A stretch of DNA of 26,086 bases. Origin: Scybalousia_A sp964626385. Lineage in GTDB: Bacteria > Bacteroidota > Bacteroidia > Bacteroidales > P3. The notes beneath the pieces were generated by a model that was not told the origin of the DNA, made no database searches, and saw only the letters and a program-made list of their open reading frames with translations. The stretch is taken from contig CAZVEO010000027.1 of assembly GCA_964626385.1 (NCBI GenBank), positions 1 to 26,086 of the forward strand, written 5' to 3'. The position numbers and the translations under genes are program-made. Shown in pieces: positions 1-7,760 of the stretch (position 1 is the stretch's first letter; each line of letters opens with the position of its first letter).

Positions 1-5
1 ATTTA

Positions 6-1220
6 TTGACAAGCAAGAGAGCAGTAGACAGATGTAGGGCTATCAAAGATTTGGCAAAAAATTATGATAGTAGTTATTTGGCTACGTTGGAAAATATTGC
101 TGTCAATGATGACAGTTCTATTGTTAGATGTGAGGCTATCTCTGCAATAGGAAGACAGAGAGATGTCAATAACATTTCTTTTTTAATAAAAACACTTAAA
201 GATGAGGACCCTAAAATAATATGTCAAGCTATTAGAGGATTGCTAATTTTTAAGGGCGACAGTAAAGTTGACAATAGTTTAGAGCAATTAAAATATCATC
301 CAAATGAATTGGTTAAAGGAATAATATTGAAAGAATATTTTTCAAATAAAGAAGTAACAAAAAAACAATCGCATACACAAACTTATGATTTTTTGAAAAA
401 TGTAGTGGTTAATGCTGATGTGTCAGATGTTTTAAAATTGTTACCTGAAGAATGTGTTCATTTGACATTTACCTCTCCTCCTTATTATAATGCAAGGGAC
501 TATTCAATATATCAAAGTTATGAAGAATATTTAGATTTTTTGGAGGAAGTTTTTTTTGAAATAGAAAGAATAACTAAAGAGGGACGTTTTTTGATTGTAA
601 ATACATCACCTATTATAATCCCAAGGATAAGTAGGCAACATTCTAGCAAACGTTACCCTATCCCTTTTGATTTGCATGCAAGATTGGTAAATATTGGCTG
701 GGAGTTTATTGATGATATTGTTTGGGAAAAGCCGGAATTTTCAGTAAAAAATAGAATAGGAGGATTTCAACAGCACAGAAAACCTTTAGGCTATAAACCA
801 AATGCAGTTACTGAATATTTGATGGTGTATAGAAAAAAAACAGACAAACTTTTGGATTGGAATATTCATCAATATTCTGATAAAGTTGTAGAAGAAAGCA
901 AGGTAAATGGAAACTTTGAAACAACTAATATATGGAAGATTTCTCCCAAATCGGATAAAATACACTCAGCAGTGTTTCCTGTGGAGTTGTGTAAAAGGGT
1001 TATACAATATTATTCTTATAAAGGAGACTTGGTTTTTGATCCTTTTGCTGGAAGTGGTACATTGCAAAGAACAGCACGAGCAATGGATAGATATGCTTTT
1101 TCAACAGAAAAGGAAAAAAAATATTTTGATTATATGAAAGATATAGAAAATGGAAGTACTTTTTTCGAAGAAAGAGAAATAAGATATTTAACATTAGAGC
1201 AATTTAAAGAAACAATATAA
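6..1220 (+). CDS. HEAT-repeat-fused type II DNA methyltransferase (SPPY, N4-cytosine type), probably 5'-partial
   Basis: Predicted modification enzyme of a type II RM pair, transferring a methyl group from SAM to DNA. Seen: TSPPYYN (residues about 156-162, motif IV) comes before DPFAGSGT (345-352, the SAM-binding motif I), which is the beta-class order. SPPY rather than DPPY suggests N4-cytosine methylation. Residues about 5-115 form short helical repeats (for example IVRCEAISAIGR and PKIICQAIRGLL) that look like HEAT repeats, unusual on a small methyltransferase. The first possible start is a TTG at position 6, but the frame is open to the window edge, so the true start may lie upstream. The nuclease gene begins 2 nt after the stop, which implies co-transcription. 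The methyltransferase identity is firm; the target base is inferred from motif type, and the recognition site cannot be read from the sequence. Confidence 0.88.
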   Translation: MTSKRAVDRCRAIKDLAKNYDSSYLATLENIAVNDDSSIVRCEAISAIGRQRDVNNISFLIKTLKDEDPKIICQAIRGLLIFKGDSKVDNSLEQLKYHPNELVKGIILKEYFSNKEVTKKQSHTQTYDFLKNVVVNADVSDVLKLLPEECVHLTFTSPPYYNARDYSIYQSYEEYLDFLEEVFFEIERITKEGRFLIVNTSPIIIPRISRQHSSKRYPIPFDLHARLVNIGWEFIDDIVWEKPEFSVKNRIGGFQQHRKPLGYKPNAVTEYLMVYRKKTDKLLDWNIHQYSDKVVEESKVNGNFETTNIWKISPKSDKIHSAVFPVELCKRVIQYYSYKGDLVFDPFAGSGTLQRTARAMDRYAFSTEKEKKYFDYMKDIENGSTFFEEREIRYLTLEQFKETI

Positions 1221-1222
1221 CA

Positions 1223-2137
1223 ATGACTATAAACGAAAAAATCACAAGACAAATAATAACCGATATTATAAAATCACAAGACCATAGATTAGCTATATTA
1301 GAAATTATCAATAAGGAATTTATGACTTTTACTATTGATTTTTTTAAAGAAGTTGCTAATGCAAAATTGGAAGACAAAGAAATAAATATAAACTGGTATA
1401 AAAAACATTTTCTGGACAGTAATTTAGATAAAAATGACATAGCGATAAATTCTGGTTTGAATCTAAAAACAATAGATAATATACATAGAACCACTGCTAA
1501 AAATATTGTATTAGATGCTTCTAAAGAACACTTTAATTTGTTTTATAAAGAATTAGAAGAGCTCACAAATACAGATAAAGAAATAGATATAAATCTTACA
1601 ATTAAGTTTAGACAAGTAAGTGTTGAATTAAATATTAACGAGAGTCTATTGGTTATAAATACGCTTGCAGTTAAACGTTCACAAATAAGAGGTGGAGTAT
1701 GGAGTGCTACTGGAAAAGGTGTGGAAAAATATCTTATGCTTTCTTTATGTAAGTTGTTTAAAGTTGAAGAAAAATATTATAGTGCGGAACATTTTAATAA
1801 AGATAATTCCAAAGCAGTAGATAGAGAGATTGATTTTTATTTGATAGACGCTAATAATAAAAAGCACAGATGTGAAGTAAAACTTATGGGAAAAGGTAAT
1901 CCCGAAAGTGCTGATGCTATATTTGCAAGACAAACGGAAGTATTTGTTGCTGATACTTTATCTGTACAGAATAAAAATCAAAGTGATTTACTTGGTGTTG
2001 TTTGGGTCGCTTGTAAAGATAAGGGAGGTTATAAAAGATTTGCTCTTGCTTTGGATAAATTTAATATACCATACGTTGATTATAATGGAAATTTAGATAA
2101 AGACTTGCCTGTGATTTTGGATGAGGTGTTTGTTTAA
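1223..2137 (+). CDS. Type II restriction endonuclease, CfrBI-like
   Basis: Predicted site-specific endonuclease partner of the upstream methyltransferase. Seen: a PD-(D/E)xK-type arrangement with EIDFYL (D204) followed by CEVK (E218, K220), preceded by a conserved-looking GGVWSATGKGVEKYLM stretch (158-173, with E168) and followed by GKGNPESADA (223-232). From memory these two flanking segments resemble the CfrBI family, whose partner methyltransferase is also of SPPY type, which fits the neighbour; I could not search this. The N-terminal 130 residues are helical and contain a possible helix-turn-helix near residues 65-90 (DKNDIAINSGLNLKTIDNI). The protein is 304 residues with no break, so the pair looks intact. 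Nuclease assignment is strong; family name is moderate. Confidence 0.8.
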   Translation: MTINEKITRQIITDIIKSQDHRLAILEIINKEFMTFTIDFFKEVANAKLEDKEININWYKKHFLDSNLDKNDIAINSGLNLKTIDNIHRTTAKNIVLDASKEHFNLFYKELEELTNTDKEIDINLTIKFRQVSVELNINESLLVINTLAVKRSQIRGGVWSATGKGVEKYLMLSLCKLFKVEEKYYSAEHFNKDNSKAVDREIDFYLIDANNKKHRCEVKLMGKGNPESADAIFARQTEVFVADTLSVQNKNQSDLLGVVWVACKDKGGYKRFALALDKFNIPYVDYNGNLDKDLPVILDEVFV

Positions 2138-2175
2138 TAGGAAAGATTAATAGAAATAGATTGTTTTTTTTGATT

Positions 2176-2826
2176 ATGTCGGAAGAAGTAAATTTTAAGA
2201 AGAATTTTTGTGAGAAGTATTTTGAAGAAGGTACTTGGGATTTGGATGTATTGAATGAGGTTGATATTTTGCTCAAAGACCAAAACGGCAATAAACTTTT
2301 GTACATTGAGGCAAAATATCAGATAAGCACCCTTGCAGAGCATAGACAGGCTTTGGCACAAGTTATTTTGACCAACAAAAAACAAGAAGCAATACTTTCC
2401 TACGTTGCTTTGATATATAAGAATAGGAATGAGGACGATGTTTTGGAACTTATTGACTGTTCGGAAGATGCGGTTATGTATAACAATGATTTTAATTGGA
2501 AAGCGGAAAAGCCGAGCCTTCCTTCCAAAGACGCTATTGATAGGATAAATGACAGACTTATAGGAAAGATTTCTCAATATAAAAATGAGGAGATAAAAGA
2601 GTTTTACTCTGCTTTTAAACACTCCCAGAAAACGACCATAGACATAACCTTAAAGAATTTTAATGTTGTTTATAATGCTTGGAGAAATGAAATAAAGTTT
2701 GTGGAAACCGATTTAAAAGACGAGCAAGATATTATAAATCTTTTTCTTGTAGATGTGCTTAACGGAACAACGTACAAAAAAGAAGTAATAGAGGAATGTT
2801 TTATTTGCGTAAGATGTTGTGGATAA
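2176..2826 (+). pseudogene. N-terminal nuclease-domain remnant of a large restriction-modification enzyme
   Basis: 216 residues from the ATG at 2176 (a TTG at 2161 is possible but less likely). The segment DVLNEVDILL...LLYIEAKY (about residues 24-48 from this ATG) has the D...ExK layout of a PD-(D/E)xK nuclease. The arrangement resembles, from memory, the N-terminus of type IIG-like enzymes that carry nuclease, N6-adenine methylase and target-recognition domains in one chain of about 1000 residues. No methylase motifs (FxGxG, NPPY/F) follow. After LNGTTYKKEVIEE the chain turns into a short cysteine-rich tail and stops, which suggests the end is not native. The next fragment overlaps it in another frame. 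Alternatively it could be a free-standing nuclease. It follows the CfrBI-like gene on the same strand, 38 nt away. Confidence 0.55.
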
Positions 2827-3208
2827 AAAGCTTATAAATGAAGATACTCAAATAGAGGAGGAACGTTTTGATTTTAGAGATTTTTTTCATTCTTTTGAGT
2901 ATTCAAAAGAGGCTATGGATTTGTATAACGTTGCTTTAAAGGTTTTCAAATATTATCATAACAATAAGGACCATAGAAATAAAGACTGGAATGATTCTTT
3001 TTATGATATTACCAATGCTATTATGGGCAAGAACCCTGATAATTTTGAAGACCTGCAAGCAAATAATGACACAAGAATAACAAAAGTAAAGACAACCAAA
3101 GGTTCAAGAGGCTTTGGACGAAATACCATTAGACAAGTTGTGGGAAAAGAGTATTTGCCTATTTTTGAAGAGTTTTTTGACGCAAGGGATATTTTGGCAA
3201 AAAAATAA
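2819..3208 (+). pseudogene. C-terminal remnant of the same restriction-modification enzyme
   Basis: 129 residues beginning at a GTG, overlapping the previous frame by 8 nt; an in-frame TAA lies just upstream at 2810-2812. It contains RDFFHSFEYSKEAMDLYNVA and TTKGSRGFGRNTIRQVV and ends in DARDILAKK. No catalytic motif is visible. I read it as the tail of the large RM enzyme whose head is at 2176-2826, with the middle deleted. Support: past the stop, which lies in an A7 run (3199-3205), the frame starting at 3205 reads KINTQLVE, a TAA at 3226, then GLLLWERENIY and TAA at 3262, which looks like a real protein end disrupted by a frameshift and a nonsense change. If the match is coincidental, this is simply a small hypothetical gene. 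Confidence 0.5.
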
Positions 3209-3238
3209 ATACTCAACTTGTAGAGTAAGGACTTTTAC

Positions 3239-3269
3239 TTTGGGAAAGAGAAAATATATACTAATTTTG
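3239..3269 (+). promoter_or_regulatory. Probable promoter of the asnS-rpoN run
   Basis: TTTG at 3239-3242 is separated by 19 nt from TAATTTTG at 3262-3269. This matches the Bacteroidota primary-sigma pattern (TTTG, about 19-21 nt, TAnnTTTG) in both boxes and spacing. It would place transcription start near 3275, about 40 nt before the asnS ATG at 3319. The boxes overlap the ghost C-terminus of the decayed RM gene. Confidence 0.5.
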
Positions 3270-3318
3270 AAAAATAAACGTTACTATTTCAAAACAAGAG
3301 AAATTATAGGGTAATATA

Positions 3319-4725
3319 ATGGATACTATTAGAAGAACAGAAATAAAATTTTTATTTACGCAAGAAGCAAAAGAGTTGATAAACAAACAGATTTGCATCA
3401 AAGGTTGGGTTAGAACAAAAAGGGGAAACAAAGCAGTTGTTTTTATAGCCTTGAATGATGGAAGTACTATCAACAATATACAAGTAGTTGCTGATGTAGA
3501 AAAATTTGACGAAGATTTATTGAAAAGAATAACAACAGGAGCTTCTTTAAGAGTAGTAGGAACATTGGTTGAGAGTATGGGTAAGGGGCAAAGTTTTGAG
3601 GTGCAAGCCTTAGAAATAGAGATATATGGTGAGGCTGATGTCAATACTTATCCTTTGCAAAAAAAAGGACACACTATGGAGTTTTTGAGAGATATAGCTC
3701 ATTTGCGTCCAAGAACTAATACATTCGGTGCTATTTTGAGAATAAGGCACAATATGGCTTTTGCTATTCATAAATATTTTAACGACCATGGTTTTTTCTA
3801 TTGGAATAGTCCTATAATCACGGCTTCTGATTGCGAAGGAGCGGGAGAAATGTTTCAAGTAACAACGTTGGATTTAGAGAATCCTCCAAAAACAGAGAAT
3901 GGTAAGGTTGATTACTCAAAAGATTTCTTTGGTGAAAGTACTTTTATGACTGTTTCTGGTCAATTGGAGGGAGAGTTGGGAGCTACTTCTTTGGGTAAAA
4001 TTTATACTTTTGGTCCTACTTTTAGAGCAGAAAATTCCAACACACCAAGGCATCTTGCAGAGTTTTGGCACGTAGAGCCAGAGATGGCTTTTTATGATAT
4101 AAATGATAATATGGATTTGGTAGAAGATTTTGTAAAATACCTTGTCCGTTACGCTTTGGAAAATTGCAAAGACGATGTTGAATTTCTTTGCAAGATGTAT
4201 GATAATTCTCTGTTGGAAAGATTGAATTTTGTTATTTCACACGAATTTAAACGTTTGACCTATACGGAGGCAGTAAAAATATTAGAATCAAGTAAGCACA
4301 AATTTGAGATGCCTATTTCTTGGGGCGTGGATTTGCAGAGCGAACACGAGCGTTACCTTGTGGAACATTATTTTAAATGTCCTGTGATATTGACAGATTA
4401 CCCTAAGGAAATAAAATCTTTCTATATGAAACAAAATGATGATGGAAAGACGGTAAGAGGTATGGATGTTTTGTTTCCTCAAATAGGTGAGATTGTTGGA
4501 GGTAGCGAAAGAGAGTCTGATTACAACAAGATACTTGCAAGAATGAAAGAGTTGGATATGAATTTGGATGCTTATCAATGGTATTTGGATACAAGACGAT
4601 TTGGCACTGTGCCTCATAGTGGCTTTGGTTTGGGTTTTGAACGTTTATTGTTGTTCGTTACAGGCATGACTAACATAAGAGATGTTATACCATTTCCTCG
4701 CTACCCCAAGAATGCAAAATTCTAA
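3319..4725 (+). CDS. asnS: Asparagine--tRNA ligase
   Basis: Class II aminoacyl-tRNA synthetase that charges tRNA-Asn with asparagine using ATP, in the cytoplasm. Seen: an N-terminal OB-fold anticodon-binding domain (about residues 20-105, IKGWVRTKRGNKAVVFIALNDGS in short pieces), class II motif 2 with TFRAENSNTPRHLAEFWHVE (234-253), and motif 3 GLGFERLLLFVTGMTNIRDVIPFPR near 437-461. The insertion around residues 183-210 between FQVTTLD and FMTVSGQLEGE is typical of AsnRS rather than AspRS. At 468 residues the length is normal and the frame is unbroken. It starts at ATG behind a good promoter, and rpoN follows after 11 nt, so the two are probably co-transcribed. Confidence 0.97.
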   Translation: MDTIRRTEIKFLFTQEAKELINKQICIKGWVRTKRGNKAVVFIALNDGSTINNIQVVADVEKFDEDLLKRITTGASLRVVGTLVESMGKGQSFEVQALEIEIYGEADVNTYPLQKKGHTMEFLRDIAHLRPRTNTFGAILRIRHNMAFAIHKYFNDHGFFYWNSPIITASDCEGAGEMFQVTTLDLENPPKTENGKVDYSKDFFGESTFMTVSGQLEGELGATSLGKIYTFGPTFRAENSNTPRHLAEFWHVEPEMAFYDINDNMDLVEDFVKYLVRYALENCKDDVEFLCKMYDNSLLERLNFVISHEFKRLTYTEAVKILESSKHKFEMPISWGVDLQSEHERYLVEHYFKCPVILTDYPKEIKSFYMKQNDDGKTVRGMDVLFPQIGEIVGGSERESDYNKILARMKELDMNLDAYQWYLDTRRFGTVPHSGFGLGFERLLLFVTGMTNIRDVIPFPRYPKNAKF

Positions 4726-4736
4726 ATAATTAGAAT

Positions 4737-6212
4737 ATGATTTCAAATTCTTTAACAACCAAGTTACAAACTAAGTTTGCACCTGCACAGATTCAATTTA
4801 TCAAACTCTTGCAGTTGCCTTTGCAATCTTTAGACCAAAGAATAAAGGAAGAATTGGAAAAAAACCCTGTTTTGGAAGAAGAGTATGATAAACAGACCGA
4901 AGATTTGCAAAAGGTAAACGAGGAGGACAACGAGGATTATAATCTATCTCTTTATTTTCAAGACGATGATTTGGCTGATTATAAGAAATCTATAAAGAGA
5001 AACAGTAATGAAAATAGGGTAGAGGCTGGTAATATATTTTCTTCTGGTAATACTTTTTATGAGGATTTGCTTAGCCAACTTTCTATGCTTGAATTGTCAG
5101 ACAAAGAAAGGGAAATAGGCAAAAACATAATAGGTAATATAGACGAAAACGGTTATCTTACACGCTCAACGGGGGCTATAGCTAATGATTATTTTTTTGC
5201 TAATAATGAAGAAATATCAGAGCAGGAGGTTGAGAACGTTTTAAGAAAAATACAAAGTTTTGACCCCGCAGGTGTGGGGGCAAGAGATTTGAGAGAAAGT
5301 CTTATTATACAACTGAAAAAAAATATTATAAGCGATAGTAAAACACAACAACTCGCAAATGTTTTGCTTTCTGAACAAGAGGATATTGCTTTAAAAATAT
5401 TGGAAAATGTTTCGTATTTTGATATGTTTAAGAATAAACAATATCAGACATTGAAGCAAAAATTAAAAATAAGCAATGAAGATTTGGACTCGGCAATATC
5501 TTTGATAAGAAGTCTAAATCCTAAGCCGGCGGTATCCAATAGCAATACAATTTTTGAAAACATATATATTACACCTGATTTTTTTGTGTGGAATAATAAT
5601 GGTAAGGTTGAGTTTCAATTAAATAAATCCTATTCTCATTCCTTAAAAATAAGCAGTTATTATTCTAATATGCTTGAAAAATATAGACAAACAAAGAAAA
5701 AAAATACAACTGAAAGACAAGCCTTTAATTTTATAAAGGAAAAAATGGATGATGCTAATGAGTTTATCACAGCCTTAGATAAAAGAGAAGATACTTTGTC
5801 TAAGGTAATGGGTGCTATTATAAAATTTCAGTATTCTTATTTTTTGGAGGGCGATATAGATAAAAGAAAGCCAATGCGTTTGGTGGATATTTCTCTGTTG
5901 ACGGATTGTGATGTTTCAACAATTTCAAGAGTGGCTTCAAACAAATATGCTCAAACTCATTTTGGTACCTTTTTGCTTAAAGATTTTTTTTCTAATGCTT
6001 TGGAAGATAGTTATGGTAATATAGTTTCTTCTGATACGGTTAAGTCTTTGATAGTGGAACTTATAAACAATGAGGACAAAAAACGGCCTTTGACTGATGA
6101 TAAAATAGTTGTGCTTTTAAAAGAAAGGGGTTATGACCTTGCTCGTAGGACGGTGGCAAAGTATAGAGATTTGCTTAATATTCCTGTTGCAAGATTGAGA
6201 AAAACACTATAA
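4737..6212 (+). CDS. rpoN: RNA polymerase sigma-54 factor
   Basis: Alternative sigma factor that directs RNA polymerase to -24/-12 promoters and needs an AAA+ activator to open DNA. Seen: N-terminal activator-interacting region (residues 1-50, with LLQLPLQSLDQRIKEELEKN), an acidic linker (50-85), the core-binding domain (about 100-300, with SFDPAGVGARDLRESL), the helix-turn-helix region (about 370-420, LLTDCDVSTISRVASNKYAQ), and the diagnostic RpoN box ARRTVAKYR at 469-477. The length of 491 residues is normal. It lies 11 nt after asnS and 7 nt before the M23 peptidase gene, so it is the middle of an apparent three-gene unit. No sigma-54 activator gene is in this window. Confidence 0.97.
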   Translation: MISNSLTTKLQTKFAPAQIQFIKLLQLPLQSLDQRIKEELEKNPVLEEEYDKQTEDLQKVNEEDNEDYNLSLYFQDDDLADYKKSIKRNSNENRVEAGNIFSSGNTFYEDLLSQLSMLELSDKEREIGKNIIGNIDENGYLTRSTGAIANDYFFANNEEISEQEVENVLRKIQSFDPAGVGARDLRESLIIQLKKNIISDSKTQQLANVLLSEQEDIALKILENVSYFDMFKNKQYQTLKQKLKISNEDLDSAISLIRSLNPKPAVSNSNTIFENIYITPDFFVWNNNGKVEFQLNKSYSHSLKISSYYSNMLEKYRQTKKKNTTERQAFNFIKEKMDDANEFITALDKREDTLSKVMGAIIKFQYSYFLEGDIDKRKPMRLVDISLLTDCDVSTISRVASNKYAQTHFGTFLLKDFFSNALEDSYGNIVSSDTVKSLIVELINNEDKKRPLTDDKIVVLLKERGYDLARRTVAKYRDLLNIPVARLRKTL

Positions 6213-6219
6213 ACAAATA

Positions 6220-7329
6220 ATGCATCCTATTGCGAAAAAATATATTAGATTTATTATAACTCTGTGTGTTGCTGTTATTTATTTTAATAACATACAAGCA
6301 CAAAACAAAAAAGAAGATACACGAAGCAAAAATAGACGTTTTGCTGATTCTATGTACTATGAGCATACTATAAAAAAACAAAAAGCGGAAGAGAAAAAAA
6401 TAGATACGCTTGCGCTGAAAAAATTATCATTAGAAACAGATAACACTCCTGTAACTATTAAGAACAAATCAGATATACCTTCCTCTACACTCTATCAACA
6501 CAATTGGATAACAGAAAGAGTAAAGGTTGGCAATGTTTCTTTGAAAGATTTGCCAGATGAAATAACTATAAGGCTTTGTGGAAAAAACAATAATGAAAAA
6601 TTTTATTTTCCTTATAAGGGTTGTAAAACGTCCTCGTATGGTTGGCGATGGGGTAGAGCGCACACTGGTGTTGATATAGCAGTAAATGTAGGTGATAACA
6701 TTTATGCTGCTTTTGACGGAGTGGTAAGGGTGGCAAAGTATAATGGCGGTTATGGTAATATGGTTTTGATAAGACACCACAATAATTTGGAAACACTTTA
6801 TGGACATATGTCTGTTCTTAAAGTAAAGCCAGGTCAGAAGGTAAAAGCGGGAGATGTGATAGGTTTAGGAGGCTCAACAGGAAGAAGCACAGGACCACAC
6901 CTTCATTTTGAATGTCGTTTGCTTTATGCTTGTATTGACCCTGAGTGGATTGTTGATATAAGTAACAATTGTCTAAAAACTAAAATAATAAAAATAGATA
7001 AATCTTTTTTTGGTATAGCAAAGTCCTCATCTATAGCGGAAAACAAGACTCGTCCAACAAAGCTTGCCAAAGTTAGCAAATGTATGAGTGGAACCTCATA
7101 CGTTAGTCAAAAAGAATTAGACCAACTTATTGCAAAAAAAGAAAAGAAGAAAAATGAATATGCTGTTATAAACAATGAGGACAAAACTACTTGGCGATAT
7201 TATCAAGTAAAAAATGGCGATACCGTAGAGGAAATATGCACTCGCTATCGCATAAGAAAAGAAGACTTTTTTGCAATAAATGAAGATATCTCCGAATTAA
7301 AAGAAAAGCAAAGAGTAAGAATCAGATAA
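6220..7329 (+). CDS. Secreted M23 metallopeptidase with C-terminal LysM domain
   Basis: Predicted zinc endopeptidase that cuts peptidoglycan cross-links, or a regulator of such enzymes, outside the cytoplasmic membrane. Seen: an N-terminal hydrophobic segment ending in a likely signal cleavage site (residues 11-28, IITLCVAVIYFNNIQAQ); a charged linker (29-65); the M23 core with zinc-ligand motif HTGVD (H148, D152), YGHMS (H196) and HLHF (H227, H229), so all expected catalytic and zinc residues are present; and a LysM-like peptidoglycan-binding segment at about 327-369 (YYQVKNGDTVEEICTRYRI). The gene starts 7 nt after rpoN and is probably read through from it. The mature protein is likely periplasmic. 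Confidence 0.93.
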   Translation: MHPIAKKYIRFIITLCVAVIYFNNIQAQNKKEDTRSKNRRFADSMYYEHTIKKQKAEEKKIDTLALKKLSLETDNTPVTIKNKSDIPSSTLYQHNWITERVKVGNVSLKDLPDEITIRLCGKNNNEKFYFPYKGCKTSSYGWRWGRAHTGVDIAVNVGDNIYAAFDGVVRVAKYNGGYGNMVLIRHHNNLETLYGHMSVLKVKPGQKVKAGDVIGLGGSTGRSTGPHLHFECRLLYACIDPEWIVDISNNCLKTKIIKIDKSFFGIAKSSSIAENKTRPTKLAKVSKCMSGTSYVSQKELDQLIAKKEKKKNEYAVINNEDKTTWRYYQVKNGDTVEEICTRYRIRKEDFFAINEDISELKEKQRVRIR

Positions 7330-7346
7330 TACATTCACAGGGTGTT

Positions 7347-7384
7347 TTACGGGCTAAGCCCATCTTATAAGGGCATAGCCGTAA
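7347..7384. repeat. Hairpin-forming intergenic repeat, copy 1
   Basis: The left arm TTACGGGCT (7347-7355) pairs with AGCCGTAA (7377-7384) with one bulged G, and an inner GCCC/GGGC stem closes a loop containing CTTATAAGGG. It lies 17 nt after the M23 stop. There is no T-run on the right, so it is not a standard intrinsic terminator. The core CTTATAAGGGCATAGCC (7364-7380) recurs in altered form at the right end of the window, where the arms also pair. Confidence 0.55.
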
Positions 7385-7519
7385 CCTTTGATGGATTATT
7401 ATTAATGGTTGGTAAAGGCACTGTCTGTTTTATATGATACAAAACTTCAGCCCCAGACTTTTTTTCTTATAGAATATAGTAGTAGGTTTTAACTTATCTC
7501 AACTTATAAATAAAACAAT
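7385..7519. other. Intergenic stretch without recognisable feature
   Basis: Together with the flanking hairpin and terminator this fills the gap between the convergent M23 peptidase and lipoprotein genes (7330-7584). I see no open frame of credible composition, no promoter match and no tRNA-like fold in this part. Confidence 0.5.
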
Positions 7520-7550
7520 AAAAAGGCTTAACTCTATAAAAATTAAGCCT
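7520..7550 (-). terminator. Intrinsic terminator of the sigma factor/lipoprotein unit
   Basis: Read on the minus strand: AGGCTTAA (7550-7543), an 11-nt loop, TTAAGCCT (7531-7524), then a T-run from 7523. It lies 34 nt past the lipoprotein stop. The plus-strand side has no T-run, so it serves the minus strand. Confidence 0.8.
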
Positions 7551-7584
7551 GTGATTTTGACAATGTTTTATTTATTGATAAATC

Positions 7585-7743
7585 TTATCTTATGATTTCT
7601 CTTTGATAGCGATGTGAAGATTTGTAAGCATCACATTTATGAGAAGAACACGAAGCAAATGTTACGCAAAGCAACAAAGCAACAAACATAGAAACAATTA
7701 CATTCTTGACAGATAAAGACTGTTTAAATACTCTAATTTTCAT
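7585..7743 (-). CDS. Small lipoprotein, 52 residues
   Basis: A short gene that is easily missed. ATG at 7743 on the minus strand, TAA at 7587-7585. The product starts MKIRVFKQSLSVKNVIV, then a hydrophobic stretch (15-30) and a lipobox-like TFASC with the lipidated cysteine at residue 32. The mature part is only 21 residues (CSSHKCDAYKSSHRYQREII and a final R), with a second cysteine at 37. It begins 17 nt after the sigma-factor stop and is followed by a clear minus-strand terminator, so it is probably co-transcribed with the sigma factor. Function is unknown. The intact signal, lipobox and position between gene and terminator argue that it is real. Confidence 0.75.
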   Translation of the reverse strand: MKIRVFKQSLSVKNVIVSMFVALLLCVTFASCSSHKCDAYKSSHRYQREIIR

Positions 7744-7760
7744 GGTTATAAAGTTTTTTT

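Noticed and set aside
833..840. A8 run (and the T8 run at 550-557) in the first methyltransferase, considered as a phase-variation tract
   Set aside because: Runs of this length are common across this AT-rich window, including in housekeeping genes, and both lie in frame in an intact gene.
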